From positions 1-9,360 of the forward strand of contig JAUPLK010000038.1 of NCBI GenBank assembly GCA_030836925.1: a DNA stretch of 9,360 bases. The letters are read 5' to 3'. Shown here one piece after another: positions 1 through 5,643 of the stretch (position 1 is its first letter; each line of letters starts with the position of its first letter). The notes under the pieces were generated by a model. It saw nothing but the letters and a program-made list of their open reading frames with translations, was not told the DNA's origin and made no database searches. This stretch comes from Pseudomonadota bacterium (lineage in GTDB: Bacteria > Pseudomonadota > Gammaproteobacteria > Steroidobacterales > GCA-2729495). Position numbers and translations under genes: made by a program.

Positions 1-1229
1 AACTCCCGGACATCCTGATGTGTGCCCAGAAAGCGGCTGAGCACCGCACTGTTTTCGGCGTGGAACAGCGAACAGGTGCTGTACAGCAGTTGTCCGCCCG
101 GCCGCAGCAGCGGCCAGAGCTTCTCGAGCATCTGTGTCTGGCGGACAGCAAGCGCCGGCATATCGGTGGCACGACGCAGAAACTTGATGTCGGGATGGCG
201 GCGGATGACGCCGGTCGCCGAGCAGGGCGCATCGACGAGAATGCGGTCGAAGAGTCGCCCATCCCACCAGGTTTCCGGTGCGGTCGCATCGCCGGCCAGC
301 AGCTGCGCCTTCAGTCCGAGCCGTGCGAGATTGCCCTCCACCAGATGCAGGCGCTCTGCCGAAACATCCAGAGCCGTCAGTTCGATCTCGCCGCCGGTGT
401 ACTCGAGCAGGTGGGTGGACTTGCCGCCGGGTGCTGCACAGGCATCCAGCACACGCATGCCAGGCTGCGGATCGAGCAGGCTGGCCGCAAGTTGTGAGGC
501 GGCGTCCTGTATGGTCACCAGCCCGGCCGCGAAGCCCGGCAGCTTGCCGGTCGCCACAGCGGTTTCCAGCCTGATTGCCTGGGGTGCTCCGGGCAGCGTC
601 GCCGTGGCGATGCCCAGTTCGTCCTGCAGTCGTAGCGCATAGTCGCTGACGCTGCCGCGCATGCGGTTGACGCGCAGCCAGAGCGGTGGCTGCTGCTGAT
701 TGGCATCGAGCAATTCCGCCCAGCAGTCAGGCCATTCCTGTTGCAGCACGCTGATCAGCCAGGCGGGGTGTGCGTAGCGGGCCTCCACGGATTCCATGAT
801 GCGTGCAAGAATCAACGGCGCTTCGCGCTGATAGCGGCGCAGGGCGGCGTTGACGAGCCCGGCAGCGCGCGGCTGTCCAAGCAGACGCGTGGCGTCGACG
901 GTGGCGGACACGGCGGCGTAATCCGGCTGTGCAGGGTCATTGAGCTGGAACAGGCCGACTGAAAGCAGCGCTTCGAGAATCCGGTCGCGGTTGCGCAGGG
1001 GCCGGTTGAGCAGTTGCGCCAGGATCGCCTGATGGCGGTGATGCCAGCGCACCGCGCCAAAAGCGAGGGCCTGGATGTGCGCGCGGTCGCGATCATCCAG
1101 GCCGGCAGTGTGCTCTGCGGCCAGTGCCGCTTCGAGAGTTGCGCCCCCATCGATCACCGCCAGTACCGCGCGTGCTGCCATCGCCCGGTTGAGTGATCCG
1201 GCGGCATCGGATTGACTGCGGCCTTTCAC
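1..1229 (-). CDS. rsmB: 16S rRNA (cytosine(967)-C(5))-methyltransferase RsmB, 3' end cut by window edge
   Basis: Cytoplasmic SAM-dependent enzyme that makes m5C967 in 16S rRNA. I translated the minus strand directly: 409 codons are open to the left edge. Numbered from the GTG, an N-terminal NusB-like helical domain covers about residues 20-160. The Rossmann methyltransferase domain follows, with SAM loop ACAAPGGKSTH near 264-274. Motif IV is DAPCSATGVIRRHPDIK with Cys336, and motif VI is YSTCSLFHAENS with Cys386, the catalytic nucleophile by family analogy (E. coli Cys325 and Cys389). E. coli RsmB has 429 residues, so only about 20-30 C-terminal residues are missing. Start: a GTG at 1229 overlaps the fmt stop as GTGA and adds 16 residues before MAARAV; E. 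coli also has a short extension before its MAAQAV. The alternative is ATG at 1181. Neither start has a strong Shine-Dalgarno, so coupling to fmt is plausible. Family assignment is very secure; the exact start is not. Confidence 0.95.
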   Translation of the reverse strand, partial: MKGRSQSDAAGSLNRAMAARAVLAVIDGGATLEAALAAEHTAGLDDRDRAHIQALAFGAVRWHHRHQAILAQLLNRPLRNRDRILEALLSVGLFQLNDPAQPDYAAVSATVDATRLLGQPRAAGLVNAALRRYQREAPLILARIMESVEARYAHPAWLISVLQQEWPDCWAELLDANQQQPPLWLRVNRMRGSVSDYALRLQDELGIATATLPGAPQAIRLETAVATGKLPGFAAGLVTIQDAASQLAASLLDPQPGMRVLDACAAPGGKSTHLLEYTGGEIELTALDVSAERLHLVEGNLARLGLKAQLLAGDATAPETWWDGRLFDRILVDAPCSATGVIRRHPDIKFLRRATDMPALAVRQTQMLEKLWPLLRPGGQLLYSTCSLFHAENSAVLSRFLGTHQDVRE

Positions 1230-2179
1230 CCGCCGAGTACCATGCCGGTGAGTGTCCTGTTGCGCGCGAGGTCCGCGGCGGCGAGTTTCTGCCTGCCGGG
1301 CAATTGCACCATGTCGAGTTCAAGGATGCCATTGCCGGTCTGCACGCTGAGGCCGTGGCTGCCGGCAGCGAGGATCCGGCCGGGTGCGGTCTGCGCGTCG
1401 CCAGTTGGCGTGCTACTGCTGCCAACGCGGCCGGCAAAACAGCGCAGCTGCTGCCCGTCGAGCGTGGTTTCTGCCACCGGCCACGGATTGTAGGCACGGA
1501 TCTGCCGGGCAATCTGTGCCGCTGACTGGCGCCAGTCGATGCGGCCATCGGCCTTGCTGATGCGACCGGCGTAGCTCACACCTTCAGTCGGTTGCGGCTG
1601 GGCCTGCAGGCTGCCGGCCAGCAGTTGATCGAGTACGCCGGACAGGGTGGCGGCACCGAGCGTGGCCAGTCGCTGTTCGAGTTCGCCAGCGGTCTCCTGC
1701 GCGTCGATAGACAGTCGTGCACAGCGGTAGACCGCGCCCGTATCGAGACCAGCCTCCATCGCCATGATGCTGACGCCGGTTTCCCTGTCACCGGCAAGAA
1801 TGGCGGCCTGGATCGGCGAGGCTCCGCGCCAGCGCGGCAGGATCGACGCGTGTACGTTCACGCAGCCACGCGGCGGGATGTCGAGTACCGCTGGCGGCAG
1901 CAGCAGTCCATAGGCGACCACCACGAGCAGATCGGGGGCGAGCGCGCGCAGTTCCGCCTGTGGCGCTTCGGTTTTGAGTGTGGCCGGCTGCAGCACGGGA
2001 ACGCCAAGCTCAAGTGCCAGCTGCTTTACCGGGCTCGAGCTGAGCTGTCGGCCGCGCCCGGCCGGCCGGTCGGGCTGGGTCAGTACGGCGACCGGGCGAT
2101 GGCCCCGCGCACACAGCATCCGCAGCGTCGGTGCCGCAAAAGCCGGTGAACCGGCAAAGATGATCCGCGCTGCTTTCAT
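1226..2179 (-). CDS. fmt: Methionyl-tRNA formyltransferase
   Basis: Formylates Met-tRNA(fMet) using 10-formyl-tetrahydrofolate, giving the initiator tRNA used in bacterial translation. It has 317 residues; E. coli Fmt has 315. The N-terminal Rossmann-like formyltransferase domain starts with IIFAGSPAFAAPTL (residues 6-19). The SSSPVKQLA loop is at 47-55. The hallmark NVHASILPRWRGASPIQ (108-124) carries catalytic Asn108 and His110, followed by MEAGLDTG with Asp146, matching E. coli Asn106, His108 and Asp144. The C-terminal OB-like tRNA-binding domain (about 205-317) includes GRISKADGRIDW and AYNPWPVAETTL. The ATG lies 36 bases after the def stop with only a weak upstream purine stretch; no better in-frame start is seen. 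The stop TGA overlaps a possible GTG start of rsmB. The def-fmt pairing is a classic bacterial operon. Confidence 0.97.
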   Translation of the reverse strand: MKAARIIFAGSPAFAAPTLRMLCARGHRPVAVLTQPDRPAGRGRQLSSSPVKQLALELGVPVLQPATLKTEAPQAELRALAPDLLVVVAYGLLLPPAVLDIPPRGCVNVHASILPRWRGASPIQAAILAGDRETGVSIMAMEAGLDTGAVYRCARLSIDAQETAGELEQRLATLGAATLSGVLDQLLAGSLQAQPQPTEGVSYAGRISKADGRIDWRQSAAQIARQIRAYNPWPVAETTLDGQQLRCFAGRVGSSSTPTGDAQTAPGRILAAGSHGLSVQTGNGILELDMVQLPGRQKLAAADLARNRTLTGMVLGG

Positions 2180-2215
2180 GATGCGTGAGGCCTGGGATGC
2201 GCCGCCGGTTTTCGC

Positions 2216-2755
2216 TCAGCGCACGGTTTCAGGCAGTGAGCCGGAAATGTCCGTGCCATCTTTGCGCCGGGCCTTGGCCGCGCGCTTTTTCAGCCGGCTG
2301 CGCTTGAGTTCGGAGAGGTAGTCGATAAACAACTTGCCTTCCAGGTGGTCCATCTCGTGCTGTATGCAGACAGCCAGCAGGCCCTCGGCCTCGAGTTCGA
2401 AGGGCTTGCCGTCACGATCGAGTGCCCGGACGCGGATACGTGCGGCACGTTCCACCGGTTCATTCACTCCCGGTACCGACAGGCAGCCCTCTTCGCAGAT
2501 ATCGCTGCCATCACGGCTCAGGATTTCCGGGTTGATGAAGCAGCGCGGCTGGTCACGGTTTTCAGACACGTCCAGCACCAGCAGCCGAATATGCCGGTCG
2601 ACCTGTGTGGCGGCGAGGCCTATGCCCGGCGCCGCATACATGGTTTCGAACATATTGTCGGCCAGCAGGCGGTGCTCGGCCGTGACGGCCGTGACCGGCT
2701 GCGCCCTTGTCCGCAGACGCGGGTCAGGGTACTCGAGGATTTTCAGCACCGCCAT
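2216..2755 (-). CDS. def: Peptide deformylase
   Basis: Metal-dependent hydrolase that removes the N-formyl group from nascent proteins at the ribosome exit. All three family motifs are intact: GIGLAATQ (residues 44-51), EEGCLSVPG (88-96, metal ligand Cys91) and QHEMDHLEG (132-140, ligands His133 and His137, catalytic Glu134). These match E. coli Cys90, His132, His136 and Glu133 with an offset of one. The chosen ATG at 2755 gives 179 residues beginning MAVLKILEYPDPRLR, which aligns with the usual family start. It is preceded by a strong Shine-Dalgarno (AAGGAAG, about 5 bases away). A longer frame from a TTG at 2782 would add nine residues that include the Shine-Dalgarno itself, so I rejected it. 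The C-terminal tail is basic (LKKRAAKARRK, about 155-165), and basic tails in this enzyme are known to help ribosome binding. It is the first gene of the leftward def-fmt-rsmB operon. Confidence 0.97.
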   Translation of the reverse strand: MAVLKILEYPDPRLRTRAQPVTAVTAEHRLLADNMFETMYAAPGIGLAATQVDRHIRLLVLDVSENRDQPRCFINPEILSRDGSDICEEGCLSVPGVNEPVERAARIRVRALDRDGKPFELEAEGLLAVCIQHEMDHLEGKLFIDYLSELKRSRLKKRAAKARRKDGTDISGSLPETVR

Positions 2756-2829
2756 GCCGCTTCCTTCACAGTTTGGCGCCAAGTGCTATGTAACTTGCTC
2801 AAAATTATGATACATCTGGCAGTGTTCAG

Positions 2830-2849
2830 CCGGGGTCGGGTTTCCCCGG
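2830..2849 (+). other. GC stem-loop in the leader of the LysM gene
   Basis: CCGGGG and CCCCGG form a perfect 6-bp inverted repeat around an 8-base loop, upstream of the LysM gene. It is followed by GTTG, not a T run, so it is not a standard terminator. It could be leader structure or chance in GC-rich DNA. Confidence 0.3.
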
Positions 2850-2934
2850 GGTTGTTTGTCGCATCGGGTCCGCCGCGCGAGCGCCATGAGTATACCGTGG
2901 TGCTATTCGTCGTCGGCAGGCCTTCCAGCAGGGA

Positions 2935-2939
2935 TGGAG
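2935..2939 (+). promoter_or_regulatory. Ribosome binding site deciding the LysM gene start
   Basis: A GGAG core within GGGATGGAG lies about five bases before the ATG at 2945. It supports this start over the much longer upstream open frame, which would run antisense through def. Confidence 0.7.
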
Positions 2940-2944
2940 TCCCC

Positions 2945-4036
2945 ATGAAAATCTCCCAGTCCGGGCCAGTTCAGCAGCGTGGTTTTCGTGGCCGTCTGGC
3001 CGGCATATTGCTGGTCGTGATCGCCAGCTTTGCCAGTGGCCTGAATGCACAGCAGGGCGGAGGTCCAGCGCTGAACCCCGCGCATCCCGACACCTATGTC
3101 GTGAAATCCGGCGATACCCTCTGGGACATCTCCGCCAGGTTCCTGCGGGATCCCTGGTACTGGCCGGAAATCTGGCACGTCAATCCGCAGGTCGAGAACC
3201 CGCACCTTATTTATCCAGGCGATGTGCTCACACTGGTATATGTCGATGGCAAGCCGCAGCTTCGTCTGCAGCGCGGTGCCGCGACCGGCACTGAAAAGCT
3301 CGCGCCACGAGTTCGTGAGGAATCCCTCGATTCCGCCATCCAGACCCTTCCCTACAGTGCGATTGGCGCATTCCTCAGCAAGAGCATGGTGCTCGAGAAG
3401 GAAGAGTTCGAGAAAATGCCCTATGTGGTTTCGCTGCGTGATGATCATCTGGTGGGGGCAACCGGCAATGATGTTTACGTCCGCGGCAAGTCCATTGATC
3501 CGGATGGCAGCTACAACCTGGTTCATCCGGGTGACAGGCTCATCGATCCGGATGACGGCGACACGGTTGGCTACGAAGGCATTTTCGTTGCCGAGGGCAA
3601 GGTAACCCGCAGCGGCGATCCGCTGACGATGCAGCTCAACGCATCAGCGCAGGAGGTCGTGATCGGTGATCGGGTGGCGTCCCGCGCCACACCTCCGCCC
3701 ATGCTTTTCACGCCGCGTGCACCGGGCAAGCAGGTCGAAGGGCGCATCATCCACGTTGTTGATGGGGTGACCCAGATCGGCCAGTATCAGGTCGTGATCA
3801 TCAACCGTGGTACTCGCCACGGTATCGAGCCTGGCAATGTGCTGGGCATCTGGCAGGCCGGTGAGCAGGTGAATGACACGGTCAAAACCGGCGTATTCAA
3901 CCGCAAAGTTCAATTGCCGGATGAGCACGCCGGGGTTTTAATGGTGTTCAAGGCCTATGACCGCATCAGTTATGGTCTGGTCATGAAGGCCAGCAATGCC
4001 ATTCACATACTCGACAAGGTACGTAACCCGGACTGA
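2945..4036 (+). CDS. tsaP: Exported LysM-domain protein, TsaP-like (type IV pilus secretin-associated)
   Basis: 363 residues. The N-terminus is a Sec signal peptide: basic MKISQSGPVQQRGFRGR, a hydrophobic stretch at about 18-32, and likely cleavage after GLNA (residue 35). A LysM peptidoglycan-binding domain covers about 50-98 (YVVKSGDTLWDISARF, then NPQVENPHLIYPGDVLTL). A middle domain follows, then a C-terminal FlgT_C-like segment (about 262-355) containing QYQVVIINRGTRHGIEPGNV. LysM plus FlgT_C-like is the architecture known for TsaP, which anchors the PilQ secretin ring to peptidoglycan in Neisseria and Myxococcus; the Pseudomonas gene between def and dprA is of the same type. The start was chosen by its signal peptide and Shine-Dalgarno. 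An in-frame open stretch reaching back to 2345 overlaps def in antisense and is not coding. The protein is intact to its C-terminus. The pilus role is inferred from family, since no pilus genes lie in the window; the family may also be called simply LysM peptidoglycan-binding protein. Confidence 0.85.
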   Translation: MKISQSGPVQQRGFRGRLAGILLVVIASFASGLNAQQGGGPALNPAHPDTYVVKSGDTLWDISARFLRDPWYWPEIWHVNPQVENPHLIYPGDVLTLVYVDGKPQLRLQRGAATGTEKLAPRVREESLDSAIQTLPYSAIGAFLSKSMVLEKEEFEKMPYVVSLRDDHLVGATGNDVYVRGKSIDPDGSYNLVHPGDRLIDPDDGDTVGYEGIFVAEGKVTRSGDPLTMQLNASAQEVVIGDRVASRATPPPMLFTPRAPGKQVEGRIIHVVDGVTQIGQYQVVIINRGTRHGIEPGNVLGIWQAGEQVNDTVKTGVFNRKVQLPDEHAGVLMVFKAYDRISYGLVMKASNAIHILDKVRNPD

Positions 4037-4039
4037 GCG

Positions 4040-4059
4040 TGGCGGCTTCGCTGGCGGCT
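4040..4059 (+). repeat. Short direct repeat between LysM gene and dprA
   Basis: TGGCGGCT occurs twice with a 12-base period in the 51-base spacer after the LysM stop. No terminator-like hairpin with a T run is seen here, so read-through into dprA is likely. The repeat may be chance. Confidence 0.3.
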
Positions 4060-4077
4060 CGGTCCCTGATCGGTCGC

Positions 4078-4083
4078 AAGGAG
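4078..4083 (+). promoter_or_regulatory. Ribosome binding site favouring a TTG start for dprA
   Basis: A perfect AAGGAG lies four bases before the TTG at 4088. The alternative ATG at 4106 would be 22 bases away, with no comparable site closer to it. The close spacing is slightly short but acceptable, so TTG is preferred. Confidence 0.6.
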
Positions 4084-4087
4084 CATA

Positions 4088-5071
4088 TTGACCACTGAAG
4101 TCCGGATGACCGAGGCGCTGGAGTCCTGGCTGTCGGCGCCGGGTCATCATCTGCTGCAGATCGATGATCCGCACTATCCGTCCCTGCTCAGGGAGATTTC
4201 CCGTCCTCCGCCGGTGCTGTTCGTTTGCGGCAACCTCGATGCATTGATCCTGCCGCAGCTCGCCATCGTCGGCAGCCGCAATGCCAGTGCCGAAGGTGCA
4301 GAAAACTCACGCAGCTTTGCTGCGCACCTGGCGGGCACAGGCTTCTGCATCACCAGCGGTCTGGCTGAGGGCATCGATGCGGCTGCCCACCTGGGTGCCC
4401 TGCATGCAGCCGATGGGCGCACCATAGCGGTGTGTGGCACGGGTCCGGACACCGTCTATCCGCGCCGGCATACTGGACTGGCCCGGCAGATCGTCGCCAG
4501 CGATGGCGCAATCGTCTCCGAATTTGCGCCGGGCACCCCGGTTTCACGCAGCAACTTTCCGCGCCGCAACCGGATCATCAGCGGCCTCGCGGTCGGCGTG
4601 CTGGTTGTCGAGGCCAGCGTCAGGAGTGGTGCGCTGATCACCGCGCGGCACGCGATGGAGCAGGGCCGTGAGGTCTTTGCCATCCCGGGGTCGATACATA
4701 ATCCCGTCGCACGCGGCTGCCATCAGCTGATCCGCGAGGGGGCGCGCCTGGTGGAGACGGCAGCGGATATCGTCGATGAACTCGGTGGCTTGCTCGCGGG
4801 TCTGCGGTCTGACGATGCGCCGGGCCAGCAGTCGGCAAATCGCCCTCCCGCTGCAGCCGGAAGCCCTCTTTCTGCAGCACAACCCGATGCGGCGCATGCA
4901 GAACTGCTGGTTGCCATGGGCTGCAATCCCGTTGCTGTCGATGTGCTTGCATCGCGTTGCGGATTGACGATCGGGGAGCTTTCCTCCATGCTTCTGATAC
5001 TTGAATTGCAGGGATTGGTGCGGTCACTGACTGGTGGCCGCTATCAGAGGGTCAACCGGAGCGTCGAATAA
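4088..5071 (+). CDS. dprA: DNA-processing protein DprA (Smf), lacking the N-terminal helical domain
   Basis: DprA binds incoming single-stranded DNA and loads RecA during natural transformation; it acts in the cytoplasm. 327 residues from a TTG start. The Rossmann-fold core covers about 20-232: IVGSRNAS (60-67), SGLAEGIDAAAH (90-101), NFPRRNRIISGL (156-167), SGALITARHAMEQGREVFAIPG (180-201). A variable Ala/Pro linker covers about 240-268, then a DML1-like winged helix at 270-322 (CGLTIGELSSMLLILELQGLV). E. coli DprA has 374 residues and about 60 residues before the point where this protein begins (WLxxPxHHL). Upstream in frame there is a stop at 4067, and the preceding gene is intact to its conserved end, so the N-terminal SAM/HhH-like domain is absent rather than misannotated. 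Key DNA-binding motifs are present, so it should be functional; Helicobacter DprA is a known case without that domain. The stop overlaps the smg start by one base. Confidence 0.95.
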   Translation: MTTEVRMTEALESWLSAPGHHLLQIDDPHYPSLLREISRPPPVLFVCGNLDALILPQLAIVGSRNASAEGAENSRSFAAHLAGTGFCITSGLAEGIDAAAHLGALHAADGRTIAVCGTGPDTVYPRRHTGLARQIVASDGAIVSEFAPGTPVSRSNFPRRNRIISGLAVGVLVVEASVRSGALITARHAMEQGREVFAIPGSIHNPVARGCHQLIREGARLVETAADIVDELGGLLAGLRSDDAPGQQSANRPPAAAGSPLSAAQPDAAHAELLVAMGCNPVAVDVLASRCGLTIGELSSMLLILELQGLVRSLTGGRYQRVNRSVE

Positions 5072-5541
5072 TGAGCGATACCGTTCTCGACGTTCTCCTG
5101 TATCTCTTCGAGACCTACACGGAGCAGGAACCGGAAGCAGCAGATCAGGATGTGCTGCGCGACGAACTCCTGCGCGCCGGTTTCGGCGAACCCGAAGTGG
5201 ACAGCGCGCTGGACTGGCTCGATGGCCTGAACGAAACCAGCGCACCCTATGCAGGCATCCCCGGCGAACGCTCGGTTCGTGTCTACAATGAAGTGGAGAT
5301 ACGCCGGCTGGACCTCGACTGCCGTGGTTATCTGCTCTATCTCGAGCAGGTGGGGATACTCTCGGCCGCACAGCGCGAAGTGGTGATCGACCGGCTGATG
5401 GCGCTGGGTTCCGACACGGTCGACAAGGAACAGCTGAAGTGGGTGGTGTTGATGGTCCTGTTTGCCCAGCCGGGGCAGGAGACCGCCTTTTCGCGCATGG
5501 AAGATCTGGTCTTCGAGGAGAGCGCGGACGTCATGCATTGA
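5071..5541 (+). CDS. smg: Smg family protein (DUF494)
   Basis: 156 residues, the usual family length (E. coli Smg 157). The characteristic blocks are present: VLDVLLYLFETY near the N-terminus (5-16), the central RRLDLDCRGYLLYLEQVGIL (78-97), and the C-terminal LKWVVLMVLFAQPG followed by MEDLVFEESADVMH. It is mostly predicted helix, acidic, with no signal peptide or membrane segment, so it is cytosolic. The biochemical function is unknown. Genes of this family commonly lie directly after dprA, as here. The ATG shares its A with the TAA stop of dprA (TAATG), with GGAG about nine bases upstream, so translation is probably coupled to dprA. Confidence 0.94.
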   Translation: MSDTVLDVLLYLFETYTEQEPEAADQDVLRDELLRAGFGEPEVDSALDWLDGLNETSAPYAGIPGERSVRVYNEVEIRRLDLDCRGYLLYLEQVGILSAAQREVVIDRLMALGSDTVDKEQLKWVVLMVLFAQPGQETAFSRMEDLVFEESADVMH

Positions 5542-5643
5542 GCGTTTTTCGGTATTCCAACATCAAAGCCGCGCTAGTGTCGCGGCTTCGTCGTCTGTAG
5601 AGTCCGCGTTTTCTGCAGATCATCAGCCCGGGTTTGGGAGCGC
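5542..5643 (+). promoter_or_regulatory. smg-topA intergenic spacer
   Basis: This 102-base spacer contains a short T run just after the smg stop (5544-5548) and the 8-bp perfect hairpin at 5566-5588. A GGGAG Shine-Dalgarno (5636-5640) lies only three bases before the topA ATG. I see no convincing sigma-70 promoter, so whether topA has its own promoter is open. Confidence 0.4.
5566..5588 (+). other. Perfect 8-bp hairpin between smg and topA
   Basis: AAGCCGCG and CGCGGCTT are exact reverse complements around the 7-base loop CTAGTGT. The stem has six G/C pairs. It is followed by CGTCGTCTG, not a T run, so it does not meet the intrinsic-terminator pattern. It could be a weak or assisted terminator, an mRNA processing or stability element, or an operator for topA. 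Confidence 0.6.

Larger units (their letters stand above)
2756..2944. promoter_or_regulatory. Divergent intergenic region, def / tsaP-like gene
   Basis: This 189-base gap separates two divergent operons, so promoters for both directions should lie here. An AT-rich patch at about 2785-2816 stands out from the GC-rich surroundings. It contains TATGAT (2806-2811) on the plus strand and, overlapping it, CATAAT (2809-2804) and TATCAT (2812-2807) on the minus strand. None has a convincing -35 at 16-18 bases. If the plus-strand box is used, the rightward transcript has a leader of about 130 bases that includes the stem-loop at 2830-2849. The region role is well supported by gene orientation; the individual boxes are guesses. 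Confidence 0.5.

Noticed and set aside
22..642. 206-codon plus-strand open frame at the left edge
   Set aside because: It lies antisense to rsmB, whose SAM and Cys motifs are clear. The composition (Ser/Arg/Ala-rich) is typical of a shadow frame.
2756..2782. Longer def start at TTG 2782
   Set aside because: The extra nine residues cover the strong AAGGAAG ribosome site of the ATG at 2755, and the family starts at MAVLKILEYP.
2345..2944. 600-base in-frame extension upstream of the LysM gene (an open frame starting at 2345)
   Set aside because: It runs antisense through most of def, which has all of its catalytic motifs. The extension has no family resemblance, and the LysM protein has a proper signal peptide and Shine-Dalgarno at 2945.
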